A stretch of DNA of 64,000 nucleotides from Aquarana catesbeiana (lineage: Eukaryota > Chordata > Amphibia > Anura > Ranidae). Shown here in pieces: positions 22,761-35,376 of the stretch. The stretch lies in NCBI RefSeq assembly GCF_042186555.1, contig NC_133327.1, positions 327,075,746-327,139,745 on the forward strand. Reading direction: 5' to 3'. The first letter of the stretch is position 1. Each line of letters starts with the position of its first letter. The position numbers and the translations under genes were made by a program. The notes below the pieces were generated by a model. That model saw nothing but the letters and a program-made list of their open reading frames with translations. It did no database searches and was not told the origin of the DNA.

Positions 22761-23960
22761 AACAGTTTAAAGTACATCTAAAAGCTAATGAGTGGCAGTC
22801 TAAACAGCTTAAAACCAGAAATGTGATGCAAGAGCCTAATAATTTAAAAGAGAAGTATGGGATTGAAAAAAACACAACAAAAACAAAACACATTTATACT
22901 CGCCTAGGTGGATGCAGCATCGATCCGATACTGCATCTATCCCCCCGCTTCCTCTAAGACTGAGAACAGAGTAATAAATGACCGCTAATTGCTCAGGTCT
23001 CAGTCTTCAGTAAGCTGGTGACTGTCAGTCACTGGCTCTCTACCCTGCTCTTCCAGCGCTTACTGGAGAGGCTGAGCCAGCTGCCGGTCAAGAATCTGGC
23101 TGGATCTGGACATTAAAGTCCGGATCCATCCAGAGCCTAGACCAGCTGAGTGACGTCAGCCAACAGTGGACTTTAGACTGCTGTCAGATGAATATGGGTC
23201 ACAGGAGTGCAGAACTAAGTGCAGTCCTGTGACCCACAGGAGAAGTAGAGCTTTGGCCCTACTTCTCCTTTAAGCGAAAATAGAGTTTTTGATGTACCAA
23301 TAAAATCTGTTACCCAGAATACAGCACAGGACAGAGGTTTATTTAAATCATTACAACTGGGTTATATGCAGCTACCTTTAAGTAATTGGACATTGGCGAA
23401 AAAAAAAAAAAAGGCTGCCAAGATATCCCTCTATATACCTCAACCCAGCTAGCCTTGTAGCAAGCAATAGAGAAATCAGAAGAACAGAAGGGAAGGTCTG
23501 GTGTCCTATGCCAGAAATCCTATTTTCCTGATGTTACAGTACAGGACACTGACTTATTAAAATCATTATGATCAGGTTGTCCAAAAGCAGTTAAAATGAG
23601 AGGTGGGCAACACAGAAATGCCAACAGGCCAAGAAGTGCTTGACAGCCTTAGAGAACAGCTTGCAGAAACTTATACCCAAAACTGCCAAAAAGGGGCTTA
23701 AACCTCTTCCTACAATTTAACAGGTGTGTGAAAAGAAGCCCAGGTGGAGGCCTTGCAAATGTGAGAAATAGATGCTTGATGCTGAAAAGTCAATACAGAA
23801 CTAACCAATATGGTAAGGAATGCCTTACCAGGGAATGGAAGAGTCCTGTCCTTCAGACTACTGACTAGTGATAACTTGTCTGATCCAACTATCAATGGTG
23901 GAGGGAGAAGCAGACCCATGAGGGAACCTTCAGGAAACGCGATAAGGGGAATTTGAAATG
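22761..23960. other. Unassigned stretch, partly repeat-like
   Basis: The phrases 'acagcacaggacagaggtttatt' (near 23325) and 'acagtacaggacactgactt' (near 23540) look like a diverged duplicated unit. No gene recognised. Confidence 0.35.
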
Positions 23961-23964
23961 TTTG

Positions 23965-24262
23965 TTAAGTCTAAATTAAAAATTACTGCCACAACTCTAT
24001 TAAAAGGCAGGCATACCACACACTTTACAGCTCCGATGGATGGCTTCTGATCTCCCAATGACATCAGCCGGGAAGTTACGTGGCCGTTTAGCCCCTCCTG
24101 CAGAAGCCATGTATCAAAGCTGTAAAGCAGCCACGAGTCACGAGACCGGCCTGAAGATCGCTGTAAATAGGTATTTACAAGCCCAAATTTTAGAGAAAAA
24201 AAAAAAACACTTAGTGTGGTATGCCTGCCTATAATAGAGGGTCTGGCAGTGACCACTAAGTT
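23965..24262. mobile_element. Small TIR element
   Basis: The left arm 'ctctattaaaaggcaggcat' and right arm 'atgcctgcctataatagag' are inverted. The pairing extends outwards through 'actgcc' and inwards through 'accacac', giving arms of about 40 bp. Non-coding. Confidence 0.65.
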
Positions 24263-25940
24263 TTTTATTCTTAAGAATAGCAGGGAGGAGACAGAGACAC
24301 AGAGCTGACAGGCAGGGAGGAGGGGGTGAGGGGGAGAGAGGAGAGCAGAGAGGACAGTTGCGCAAGACGAAGGGACCTACTCTGACCATGGTGGTCAGGG
24401 CTCAGCAGTTTAGAGGTGGTAGATTACACAGCAGAAGCACTGCTTTAAGGGACCAGGATCTGATTTTTTGGAGGGGGGTTAACACTATGTGGCAGTAACT
24501 GAGATGAAATACCTCACAGTATGCACCACATGCAGACAGTAGAGAGACATATCCCTGGGATGCATCAAAGTAGGACATATGGAAATAAGGACAACCCAAT
24601 AGGTGGCTTCTGAATAACTAACACAACCAAACCGAGAACCCAGGGAAATGAACAAGGGAAACGTGAACTGCAACCTGAACAAAAGCCTTAAAGCTGGCGA
24701 TAGATGGATTGAATTTCGGCTGGTTCAGTAGGGATTTTGATCCATGAGTGTCCGTTCCCACGCAAAAGTCAATCCAACAATCGACTTCTGTCGAACAAGA
24801 ATGTTGGCAATTTTTTCTCGATTGGGTTGGCCTTTCTACCATATGTTCCGCCCTGATACATCCTAAGGAAATTTCTCTCGACTGTCTGGAAGTGGTGAAT
24901 TTCAGTGTATTCTGTCAGTGGAGAGTCCCGGCTGTCAGAATACAATGTCACAGTGGAGAGGATCCCTCTGTTCACCTTGCTTGTTTGGATGGAGGAATCC
25001 CGCTGGCTAAACGAAAATGGCTAGCTTTACCAAAGTGTAAGAGGCCAAAGGCCTCTGAAACCTAGACGTGCGACTGCAAAAAAAGACCAAGTGGTCCTTA
25101 TAGTCTGCCCCATTTTTGTTTTTAATTTTAACTTTTTGCCTGAGCATAGATCTATGTTAATCTCAAGCATGTTTGAATTTGCTTACTGTTACCTGATTTA
25201 CTATTTTTGCCTATTTCAAGCGTCAACTACTCTTTTTGTGAGGTAATATTTGCGAAGATTAGTTTGGGATTTATTATGCATGACCTTTTTTAGTTTAGGA
25301 TTAAATCTGTTCTGGCATACATGAAGAGTATGAATAATGTTGGGTGGCAGAATATATTTTTTATTTTTTTAATGTAGTTTAACTACCATTTTTGGGGATC
25401 GTGGAACGACCTCTATAAGGATTAGACACACACACCCTGGTTCCCTCTTGAAAAAGTAATTATAATGAAAAAGGTGTTAGGGGTGGCATCAGATGGTGTA
25501 TGTAGCGAAGGGGTGTGCAACAGCTGATCAGGAAGCACCCCTCGCATGCAGCCAGCTCTTTTCACAGTACTGGAGGGCTGTGCATCAGAGCTGGAGACAG
25601 TTTTTGCTTTTATTGGAAACCCCTTTCGTTTTCGATTTCTATATAAGTATAAGGGATATTTATCAATAAATTTGTTTTGTCGTTACGATATCACACTACG
25701 TACGGGTTTTTATTTTTTAACCGCTCAAACTCCCCCCTCGGCGCGTACATATACTGCAGCAGGGCGGCCCTTTTAGAGCAAAATTACTTAACTGTACGTG
25801 ATAGTTTTCTTCAGCTCTGGGTCGCGCGCACGTGCCGTCGGAGCCCCGGCGATTGTTCCGAGAGAGGCAGAGCAGCGGTCTGCTTATGTAAACAAGGCAA
25901 ATCGCCTTTCTGCTAGTAAGAGAGATACACTTACTGGGAT
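24263..25940. other. Unassigned stretch with a diverged repeat fragment
   Basis: 24690-25065 ('taaagctggcgatagatgg', 'cagtgtattctgtcagtggagag', 'tcagaatacaatgtcacagtgg') resembles the sequence at 34795-35020. The two look like copies of one old dispersed element. The rest is unrecognised. Confidence 0.4.
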
Positions 25941-25944
25941 TTTT

Positions 25945-26077
25945 TTTTTTTTTTTTTACCAAAAACCATGTAGCAGAAAACATATTGGCCTAAATTGATG
26001 AAGAAATTCGATTTTTTCCATTTTTTTTATTGGATAGGTTATGGAAAAGTAAAAAATAGCCTTTTTTTGTTTATAGC

Positions 26078-26114
<37 letters not shown>

Positions 26115-26289
26115 GCAGAGGTGATCAAATACCACCAAAAGAAAGCTCTATTTGTGGAAAAAAAATTAGATAAATTTTATTTGGGTACAGGGTCACACAA
26201 TTGTAAGTTAAGGCAACGCAGTGCCGTATCGCAAAAAAAATGGCCTGGTCAGGAAGGGGGTAAAAACCTTCCAGAGCTGAAGTGGTTAA
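25945..26289 (+). mobile_element. Right end of a TTAACCACTT-type (piggyBac-like) repeat
   Basis: 'cgcagaggtgatcaaatacc' through 'gctgaagtgg' plus TTAA (26286-26289) matches, in reverse, the start of the repeat at 26391. It is non-coding and has A-runs. Confidence 0.65.
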
Positions 26290-26390
26290 TGAACACATGC
26301 TAGAGCTTGGAGTCCTTTATGTCTGAAGGCAGATCTTTAGTGGGAGAGGTGGATTCATATTTTATGTGTTTCAAGTGCTAATGCCATTCT

Positions 26391-27315
26391 TAACCACTTG
26401 CTTACTGGGCACCTAAATCCCCTCCTGCCCAGAAAATTTTTTAGATTTTAGCGCTGTCACTCTTTGAATGACAATTGCGTGGTCATACAACACTGTACCC
26501 AAATGACATTATCATTTTTTTTTCCACAAATATAGCTCTTAGTGGTATTTGATCACCTCTGGGTTTTTAATTTTTAAAAATTAAAAAAGACCAAATTTTT
26601 TTTAAGAAAAAATACAAAACAGTTTTATATTTTGTTAATAAATTTTGCAAACAGGTATTTTTTCTCCTTTACTGTTGTACGCTGATGAGGCTGCACTGAT
26701 GGGCACTAATAGGCGGCACTGGTGGGCACTAACAGGCAGGACTGGTGGGTGGCACTGAAGGGCACTAATAGGTGGTACTGATAGGTGGCACTGGTGACAC
26801 CGATAGGCAGCACTGCTAGGTGGCACTGATGAGGCACTGATTGACACCACTGGTGGGCATGGATAGGTGGCACTGATTGCTGGCACTTAAGTAACGTGGG
26901 CACTGATTGGTGGGCACCGATTTTTGGCACCGACTTGTGGTACTGGAGGACACATAACACGTTGCTCCTCTTCGGGACCGATGTCCCTGCAAACTGAAGC
27001 CAGTGATGAGCTTTTTTTTTCTCTGATAAGAAAAAAAAAAAAAAAAATTGATTACGGATCCTCTGTTTGCATCACTTGATCAGCTGTCATTGGCTGACAG
27101 CTGATCACGTGGTAAGGGGCTGAGACCGGCCCCTTGCTCGGATCTGTGATCACCTGAGTCTCATTGACTCGAGTGATCACAGCGCGCGCTGCGCACTCCC
27201 TTCAGGGGGGGCGTGACGAGGCTGCAAAGGGGAGAACGTCAATAGACGTGCTCCCGGCAAAGCAGATCCGCGCTGCAGCCGTCATTCAGCTATAGTGCGG
27301 ATCTGAAGGAGGTAG
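26391..27315 (-). mobile_element. TTAACCACTT-type (piggyBac-like) repeat, truncated
   Basis: It begins TTAACCACTTGCTTACTGGG, runs through 'ggtatttgatcacctctg' and contains a degenerate tandem array of 'ggtggcactgatagg' units (26690-26950). It is cut at 27315 by the next element. The overlapping open frame of Pro/Ser/Val repeats is an artefact of the array. Confidence 0.65.
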
Positions 27316-28073
27316 CCTCCCTGGCGGTTTTCCCGAGTGTGGCTCGGGGTTAAAATTCAGTCCCATTAGCGGTAACCCCGAGCCACACTCAGGATCGCAT
27401 TGCAGGATCCTGGGGCGGCGTTACTTACCTTGTCCCCGGGATCCTGCGATGTCCCCCGCAGTGTCCGAGGGCTCCGTCCTCCTCCGAAGCCTCTCTGTGC
27501 CAGGCTCCGTTCCCTGCGAGCAGCGCGACGCACGGGGGCAGAGCCTGGCAGCAAATTTAAAAAAAAAGTAAAAATCATAACACATACAGTACTGTAATCT
27601 TACAGATTACAGTACTGTATGAAATGATTTCACATCCCTTTTGTCCCCAGTGCTTTGTCCTATGCCCTGCATGCAGTTTTACATGATATACACTGTTCTT
27701 TCTGCCTGGAAACTGGAGATTGTCCATAGCAACCAAAAAGTGTCCCTTTACATCAAAAGTGGCTTTAGACCAGCTAGAAAACAGCGATAGTAAATTAGCA
27801 CACTTGCAAAATTGAGCGATAGTGAATTGTGGGGAAATTTATTTTATTACTATTTTTTTTTATTATTTATTTTTATTTATTATATTATAATTTATGTTTT
27901 TGTGTTTCAAACTTTATCATACCCGGGATATCTACTAGACTCTGGTTTGGACAGATTTAAGTGTGTTATTGTTAAGATTTACAGACCTACAATATAAAAC
28001 GCCAAATTTCCATGCAAAATAATTGTACCGCTTTCAGCGCCTAAAATCCGAAATAATCATACCGCCAGGGAGG
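27316..28073. mobile_element. TIR element, 'cctccctggcggt' family
   Basis: CCTCCCTGGCGGT and ACCGCCAGGGAGG mark the ends, and TTAA follows on the right (28074-28077). The left flank is not TTAA. Inverted pairing continues inside (CCCGAGTGTGGCTCGGGGTT near 27332 with its partner near 27375). Non-coding. Confidence 0.65.
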
Positions 28074-28308
28074 TTAAGAAAATGTGGCATTTTGGATCAG
28101 TGATTGTATATCCATATGTGATGTGAGTGCAGCACTTGGTGATTATTCTAGTCACTGGAGGTGGATAAATCATGAAAAAAGAGGTTTTGTTTAATTTATG
28201 AACACTTTGTTATTTAATTGGCATGTGACTTTTTTGGACACCTGTGGGGGGATGTCCTATATTTGTATCATTTTGAGTACAATAAAGATTGTTAAGAGTA
28301 TATAGTGC

Positions 28309-28412
28309 AGGGGTAGGCAACCCCCGGCATGGGTGTTGCAAGCGGCAGCGAAGCCTCTTTTGCTGGCGCTCAACTCCCTCCCCAGCAGCGCAGAGAAGTG
28401 TTAGTGAAACAC
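28309..28412. mobile_element. hAT-like end fragment
   Basis: CAGGGGTAGGCAACC is a typical hAT-family terminus. No matching right end is visible and the next element interrupts it. Low information. Confidence 0.4.
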
Positions 28413-28415
28413 TAA

Positions 28416-28812
28416 GGCCCCTTTCACACTGGGACGGTGGGGGCGTCGGCAGTAAAACATCGCTATTTTTAGCGCTGTTTTACCGTTGGTTTTGCGGCGG
28501 TATTCGGCCGCTAGCGGTGCGGTTTTAACCCCCGCTGGCGGCCAAAAAAGGGTTAAAACTGCTAGCATAGCACAGCTATAGCCGCGCTGCCCCATTGATT
28601 TCAATGGGCACGAGCGATTTATACACCGCTCCTTCACCGCTCCAAAGATGCGGCTTGCAGGAGTTTTTTTCTTCTTCTGCCAGCGCACCGCTTCAGTGTG
28701 AAAGCCCTCGGGCTTTCACACTGAACAAACAGCAGCGGCTGTTTTGGGTCGGTTTGCAGGCGGTATTTTTAGCGCAATAACACCTGCAAACCGCCCCAGT
28801 GTGAAAGGGGTC
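28416..28812. mobile_element. TIR element with TAA target duplication, 'cccctttcacac' family
   Basis: GGCCCCTTTCACACTGGG and CCAGTGTGAAAGGGGTC are inverted, with TAA at 28413-28415 and 28813-28815. Related copies with the same heads are at 32186-32550 and 36325-36717. The interior is GC-rich and self-complementary. Non-coding. Confidence 0.75.
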
Positions 28813-28815
28813 TAA

Positions 28816-29535
28816 TGCATTCCAATCTCAGAATTCCCCATGCCCCACTGAGAGGTAGGCACTGTGCCCCTACACCGCACTGAGGGGGAGGCACTCTGCC
28901 CCCACACATTGTAAAAGATGGGAAACATTGTTTGGGTCTCTAGCTTTGCTGTAACTGTGATCATCAGCTTTTGTGATGGGGAAGAGATTGGGTGCAGTTC
29001 GTGTTTCCAGGAGGTGGAGGACGGTCATAGGCCACTGCTAAAGCCAATCACAGTTTTGCTAGCCCCGTCCACCATCTGGAGGAAGATGATTCGCTTGGTT
29101 GCCACTACCAATCTCAGAAAGAAGGGATTTTACGGATTGAGAAAACCACAAATCAGGTGACAGTTTGTGGAATAACTGTTGAGCTGCTGGGAACTCTGTT
29201 GAAATTATTCCTGAACCTTTGCATCACTTACTACTGACCCCCTGCACTCTGTGTCCCTTTAAACCTCAGCCAGTATTCAGCGCAATGAAAATCACACCCA
29301 ACAGAGTGCTGTACTTTTTCTCAGCTGCGGGAGCCCAACTTCACACAGGCCCACTGCTTTCAGAAAATGCCCCTGACCTGAGCTCATCCATTCCAGATGC
29401 TTGTATGTGACATCACATACAAGCACGTGGGCTGGATGCGAGAGGTGGATCAGCAGGACAAGTGTGCCAGGACAGGTAGATGTGTCTCATCTCTGCTTCC
29501 TTTCACCATTCTGCATATTGCTCATATCATAGATA
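28816..29535. other. Unassigned stretch
   Basis: No supported gene; no repeat identified beyond the 'gaggtaggcactgtgccc' and 'gggaggcactctgccc' near-duplicate at 28850-28905. Confidence 0.35.
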
Positions 29536-29539
29536 ACAG

Positions 29540-29930
29540 GGTACAGCGGTGGGGAAAATGAGCAGGAGGGGTTCAGAGGTAGGACAGAAGAGCAAGAGGG
29601 TACAGCAGTGGGGCAGATGTGCAAGGAGGTACAGTGGTGGAAGAGATAAGGGGGTTCACCAGTGGGACAGAAGAGCAGGGGACTACAGTGATGGTGACAG
29701 ATGAGCAGGGGGGGTTCAGTGTTGGGGCAGATGAGAAGGGGGTTCACTGGTGGGACAGAAAAGGGGGGTAGAGAAGTGGGGCAGATGTGAAAGGAGATGT
29801 ATTGATCGGACAGATGAGCAGGGAGTTACAGTGGTGGGGCAGGAAAGCAGGGGGGTACAGGAGACAGATTTGCAGGAGGTACATTGGTGGGGAAGATGAG
29901 AAAGCAGGTTACAGTGGTGGAGCAGACGTT
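29540..29930. repeat. Minisatellite, about 29-bp unit, degenerate
   Basis: Units of the form 'gtacagtggtggggcagatg' plus 'agcaggggg' repeat about 13 times with many substitutions. Confidence 0.85.
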
Positions 29931-30449
29931 CTGATGACCAGCATTTAAGCCAGAGAATCTTTACATATATGTAAATCTTTCTATGGTCCCCTAAGAGGCA
30001 ACCAAGATATTCACCTATCTGAAAGAGCTGTAGTGGAGAGGAAGAGAAAGAGAAAGAAAAAAATAAAAACAAGTTGGGCTTCTCTCAGTGGAGAGAACAG
30101 GTCTATCACCTAAGGAAACTAGCAAAACAGTGAAGTTACCTGGGAGTAGAAGGTGTTATATAGGAGGGGGTCCCTGCAGCCTTTTTCTGCAGCCAGTATC
30201 TAATCACCTACAGTTTACGTAACTGCATAAACAATATATAAACCAAAAAGAGCACAAGTGAGCACAATCCCAGTACACGTTAGATGGAGGGGGTGAAGTC
30301 CATATGGCATGAACAATTGGCTCCTGCAGCTTCTCTAGCTAAATCATAGCTGACAAAGAAAAAAAAAAATAATAATAAATTTAGACAGGAGCATGAAATC
30401 CAGTTAAAATGCTGCATCAGTTCCATAAAGAAAAAAAATAGCACACTAA

Positions 30450-30883
30450 TGCCCTGTACACACGGTCGGATTTTCCGACGGAAAATGTGTGATAGGACCT
30501 TGTTGTCAGAAATTCCGACCGTGTGTAGGCTCCATCACACATTTTCCATCGGATTTTCCGACACACAAAGTTTGAGCGCAGGATATAAAATTTTCTGACA
30601 ACAAAATCCGTTGTCGGAAATTCCGATCGTGTGTACACAAATCCGACGGACAAAGTGCCACGCATGCTCAGAATAAATAAAGAGATGAAAGCTATTGGCC
30701 ACTGCCCCGTTTATAGTCCCGACGTACGTGTTTTACGTCACCGCGTTCAGAATGATCGGATTTTCCGACAACTTTGTGTGACCGTGTGTATGCAAGACAA
30801 GTTTGAGCCAACATCCGTCTGAAAAAATCCTAGGATCTTGTTGTCGGAATGTCCGAACAAAGTCCGACCGTGTGTACGGGGCT
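30450..30883. mobile_element. TIR element with TAA target duplication, 'tgtacacacggtcgga' family
   Basis: Same ends as the copy at 22325, with TAA at 30447-30449 and 30884-30886. Non-coding. Confidence 0.75.
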
Positions 30884-31399
30884 TAACAATTAGGCTACTC
30901 ATAACCACTGTGGACAGGTGTGGATCATCCTTAGTATATCAACAGCACATCACCAGATATGAATGACAGCAGTGGAAAGTCCCAGTGCTGGCTGGATGTG
31001 GATCTGTTCAATGTAATATACTATGGACACGCTTCGATCGACTTCCTCCATCCTTGTTAGTCCTCTTGGCAGAGCCACACTTTAAAGGATGGTGTTGCAT
31101 TTCGAAGGTGTGCCTACTTTGTTAATCCTGCCATGTATAGTAACTGATGGCTTATTATGCAGAGCAAGGGAAATAGAACATTGCTCTGTGCAGTGCTGGC
31201 ATATAATCACCCACTGCTGCCACACCAGAATCAGCCAGCAATTAGCAAAAAACAGTAGTTCTGCATCAAAGAAAAGGGATACAGAAGCTTCAATACACAT
31301 ATCGAAAGGAAATCACCGTTGACATAAATGCTTTTTATTGATTTATGCTGGATAGTAGTAATTGGTGCATTTACTTTTTAATAAAACGGCATTAGTTAA

Positions 31400-31810
31400 G
31401 CCCCATACACACGATCAGAAATTCTGCCAGCAAAAGTCCGATGTGCGCTTTTGGTCAGAAATTCCAACCGTGTGTATGCCCCATCGGACTTTTGCTGGCA
31501 GAATTTCAGCCAGCAAAAGATTGAGAGCAGGTTCTCTATTTTTTGGTTGGAAAAAGTTCCGATCGGAAATTCTGATCGTCTGTACAAAAAATTCTTACGC
31601 ATGCTCAGAAACAATTTGACGCATGCTCGGAAGCATTGAACTTCATTTTCTCAGCTCGTCGTAGTGTTGTATGTCACAGCGTTCTTGACAGTCGAAAGTT
31701 CGGAGAACTTGTGTGTGCCTGTGTGTATGCAAGCCAAGCTTGAGCGGAATTCCGTCGGAAAAACCATCCAAGTTTTTCCGACGGAAAATCTGCTCGTGTG
31801 TACAAGGGCA
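31400..31810. mobile_element. TIR element related to the 'tacacacgatcagaaatt' family
   Basis: GCCCCATACACACGATCAGA and the inverted right end 'tgctcgtgtgtacaagggc' bound a palindromic interior ('tttttccgacggaaaatctg'). TAA precedes the left end, but the right flank (TTG) does not match, so the target duplication has decayed. Confidence 0.65.
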
Positions 31811-32185
31811 TTGTCCACAGCCAGCCAGCATTTTAACTGAATCCCGCACTCCTGTCTCTCTTGTTTTGTATAGGTAGCTGCATGCAACCCAGTCATAATG
31901 ATTTAAAGAAGCCTGTGTCTCGTACTTTGTGATCTTTCAACATTTGTGTCTCACATGCTCCCATTCCCAGGCACTGCAGACAAAAGTGGGAGTTTTTCAG
32001 CAGCACCGTCAGTTCTAAAGTGGGCAGGACTAGGTAACACTGCTTTGAATTCAGTAGCAGTGCAGCAGCATTGCCCCTCATCATAGGAGGCTGCATGAAG
32101 CAAACTTTATGGACAAGTTCAAAAGGTTATTTGTGTGACTTTGCAGGGCGGCTTTACCAGTAAGTGCAGATACACTCACAATTAA

Positions 32186-32550
32186 GGCCCCTTTCACACG
32201 TGCTTTCCGATCAGGTCTGCCTGTCAGTTTTTCAGGAGGACCTTATCAGACCCTCCATTCACCTCTACGAAGAGGCGGTGATAGTTACACTGACATCCTC
32301 CGATATCCGATCCAATCCTGTCCGTGAAATCCAGACGGATGGAGACCCTATTTTCCATCTGTCTGGAGGATGGGATGAAAATGGACAGGGGGTCCATTTT
32401 CATCTGATCTCCCCAGAGGGGAGCGGGGCTCTGACAGGTCCGTCTCTGCACACTGAGCTAAAACGGATCTGCCATTCGCCTGCTCAGTGGATCGATCCCC
32501 CACTGAGCAAAATGGAGTCCGTCGGGCGGAACGCCCATGTGAAAGAGCCC
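32186..32550. mobile_element. TIR element with TAA target duplication, 'cccctttcacac' family
   Basis: GGCCCCTTTCACACGTG at the left and CATGTGAAAGAGCCC at the right, with TAA at 32183-32185 and 32551-32553. Non-coding. Confidence 0.7.
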
Positions 32551-32591
32551 TAAAGCGTTTCTTAACTGTATTCAAAATGCAGACACTCTAA

Positions 32592-33028
32592 GGCTGGCCA
32601 TACATGGTTGAATTTTGAAAGAATTTTCTTTTGAAAATCAGAAGTTTCATGCGTTTTGTGATCTGATGGTGCCACCACTGATTTCTAAATTCGACCAACT
32701 GAGCCTCAATTTCACCTCCTGTTGCTACAGAAAATACATTTTCGTGGCTGGGAATCTTCTTTTCTTTCTTTTCTTTCCAGGAATTTTATTTTCTTGCACA
32801 TGCGCATTACTTTTTGCTTAAATTTCTCGCACGATTCTCCCATCATTTATTAGAAAAGTCGTTCATTTTTTAAAAAATTTCCAGCATGCCCGATTACTCA
32901 AATTCGACGGTGGCACGAAAATCAGCTGTTGCTGCAGCCCACTAATGGTATGAAATTCGAATGAATATTCTTTAGATAAGATTTTCGAAAGAAAATACTT
33001 TCAAAATTCGACCCATGTATGGCCTGCC
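32592..33028. mobile_element. TIR element with TAA target duplication, 'ggccatacatgg' family
   Basis: GGCTGGCCATACATGG and CCATGTATGGCCTGCC are inverted, with TAA at 32589-32591 and 33029-33031. Pairing extends inside through 'gaattttgaaag'. It starts 38 bp after the previous element. Confidence 0.75.
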
Positions 33029-33141
33029 TAAAACAAAGTGTGTCAGGAGTAACTGACAGGAGCAGCAGGTGAAATAGAGGGGGCGGGAGCATTGATAAGC
33101 TGCAATATAGATTACATTAGAGATTACATTTTTGTTTTGGG

Positions 33142-33478
33142 GTTTATTTTATTTATTTATTTCAGGTACTTATATAGCGCCGTCAATTTACGCAGCGCTT
33201 TACATATACATTATACATTCACATCAGCCCTCAAGGAGCTTACAATCTAAGGTCCCTAACTCACATTCATACATACTAGGGGCAATTTAGACAGGATCCA
33301 ATTAGCCTACCAGCATGTCTTTGGAGTGTGGGAGGAAACCGGAGTACCCGGAGAAGACCCACGCAGACACAGGGAGAACATGCAAACTCCAGGCAGGTAG
33401 TGTCGTGGTCGGGATTCGAACCAGCGACCCTTCTTACTGCTAGGCAAGAGTGCTACCCACTACACCACTGTGCGGCCC
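33142..33478 (-). mobile_element. V-SINE (tRNA-derived SINE)
   Basis: On the minus strand the 5' head GGCCGCACAGTGGTGTAGTG contains an A-box-like segment, and about 50 nt on lies a perfect B box, GGTTCGAATCC. This is followed by the V-SINE central core (TGCATGTTCTCCCTGTGTCT, TCCTCCCACACTCCAAAGAC). A 3' tail with 'gcgctatataagtacctg' ends in (AAAT)n at 33141-33163. It is transcribed by RNA polymerase III if active and mobilised by a LINE in trans. The head and core are well preserved. Confidence 0.9.
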
Positions 33479-33479
33479 C

Positions 33480-34790
33480 AGTACCGCTTTTAAATTTTGC
33501 TGAATGCATGAACATGCCCTATGTTTAAAAGAATGTCATTAAGGTGATATTAAAAAAGGTACTAAAATGTGATGTGACCAAGTTCAGTATTCAGGAATAA
33601 ATGCAGTGTTTCTTATTATTTTTAACAGCCACAAGTCTATTTTTACATAGCTGCTAGATGAGAAAAAAAAAAAAAAAAAAGGTAGGTTAAAACAAAAACC
33701 ATAAAAAAAAAAAAACAAAAAAAAAAACGCCTAAATAATGTATGATTTTTGTAAATACTTGATTAGATATTTAAAAATGGACTTTAATGTTTACATAAAA
33801 GCCAACTGATCCCAGTTTAATTCTACTGCCTGCATCATTATAAGGCATTTCACAGCTTTCCCTTTACTTGTTATTTGTCCGTGCCAGCTAGAAATTACCA
33901 ATAATTTCTCTGATCGCAAAAAGAGATAATGGGCAAATCAGTGGGGAAATTATACAGTAGCCAGAGCATCTAAGATAGAACATCATAATTAGAGAGTTCT
34001 AAAAATACCATAAAACACCCAATGTGAGAAAATGGGAACAAATAATCTCTCTAATAGATATAACCCAATAATATGCATATACTGTATAAGCTCTGCATAA
34101 AAATGTTGAACTTAATTACACTTAATTGTAATATTTGCATTCTGGGTGACTATTAAGAGTAATTTTCTAGTTGAAAAAAGCCACAGAATAAAATATGCAC
34201 CCCAAGAAAACAGATTTCTGAAATGTGGCAAGTTGCATATCTTGGCTTCTTCTGTAAATCCCAACATAACTTAGCATCTACCAAAAGCAGTTCACAAATT
34301 TTGGTGGAAATATCCTTCATATTAATTTTCTGTGTGAAAACAGATTAATGTTGAGACAATCGTGTACACCTAATAAATTGCATCAATGAATGATCGATGT
34401 CCATCTATGCCTTTAACAGCCTAATTTACAACATAGCTTCATGAAGAATTGCTCATTTTAAGCAAAGTAATAAGTTCTTTTCGTGTCGAGAGTTGATACA
34501 CTTATGGGAAAGTTAAAATGTTAGGGCGATGGTTAAGAGTGAGAAACCATAAGCTTATTTATACAAAACTACTTTGTTAACCAAACTTTAACGAAAAATT
34601 ACAGCACATCAAAAAAAAAAAAAAAAAAAAAAAAAATTCTATCCATCTATCTATCTATATGTTAAATCCAAAAGGGGTATGCAACACCTTTTGTTTCTTA
34701 AAGCTTAGTTAGGTTTTCCACGTACACCATGCTTTCATCTAATTTCTCCATGGACCAAGCTGAATACAAATAATATTCTAAGTCAGTACG
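33480..34790. other. Presumed intron, no recognisable element
   Basis: AT-rich with A-runs (33661-33680; 33703-33729; 34609-34636). No gene, repeat end or splice pair supported. Confidence 0.4.
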
Positions 34791-34794
34791 TTCA

Positions 34795-35020
34795 AGCTGG
34801 GAATTCACGGATCAATTTCGATCTGTTTTTTTGCCTTCTCTGACAGATGTCGATCAGTAAAGCTTTTATTTAAGCAATGGTGATCAATGTATTCTCACAA
34901 CTGGGAGGGTCCCACGGTCAGAATACAATACCACAATGGGGAGGATTCCTCCATTCACCTGTATACCCTGCTTTACGTTGTCAACCCTAGCCATTTGTTA
35001 AATGCTATTTACAAGGTGTG
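34795..35020. repeat. Diverged dispersed repeat fragment
   Basis: 'gtattctcacaactgggagg' and 'tcagaatacaataccacaatgg' parallel the sequence at 24900-24960. No ends visible. Confidence 0.45.
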
Positions 35021-35104
35021 CCAATCTCTGCCTTGGAGCCTACGATGAATGTTAAAGGAAACTCAGCAGCAAACAAGGTACTCCGTGAGATCATTGGGGG
35101 AGAT

Positions 35105-35260
35105 CTTAAAACAGTATTAAACACAAAAGCAAACATTATATTGCAGCTTACCAATGATTTAATGCAATGGACACATTCATTTCTATCCTCTATTTTCACC
35201 TGATGATCTAGCCAGCAAGTGTGTTGTTTTTAAATAGAGCAAACTGTCCTGCAGATGTAG
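35105..35260. repeat. Dispersed repeat, short copy
   Basis: 'cagcttaccaatgatttaatg' and 'ttcacctgatgatctagcca' recur in the longer copy at 35986-36260, so this is a fragment of the same family. Confidence 0.55.
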
Positions 35261-35376
35261 CTGTTATAGGTGGGAAAAAAAAACAAAACATTTACCACTG
35301 ACATTTACCACTTATTCATATATGTAAAACCTTTATTCCAAATAAGGAACAAAAAATGATTGCTGCAACTGCTTAA

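Noticed and set aside
33404..33478. tRNA gene
   Set aside because: The A and B boxes belong to the head of a V-SINE; there is no anticodon arm fold and the SINE core follows directly.
35018..35203. 61-codon plus-strand frame as a possible exon
   Set aside because: It lies in a dispersed repeat also seen near 36 kb and lacks a convincing acceptor/donor pair.
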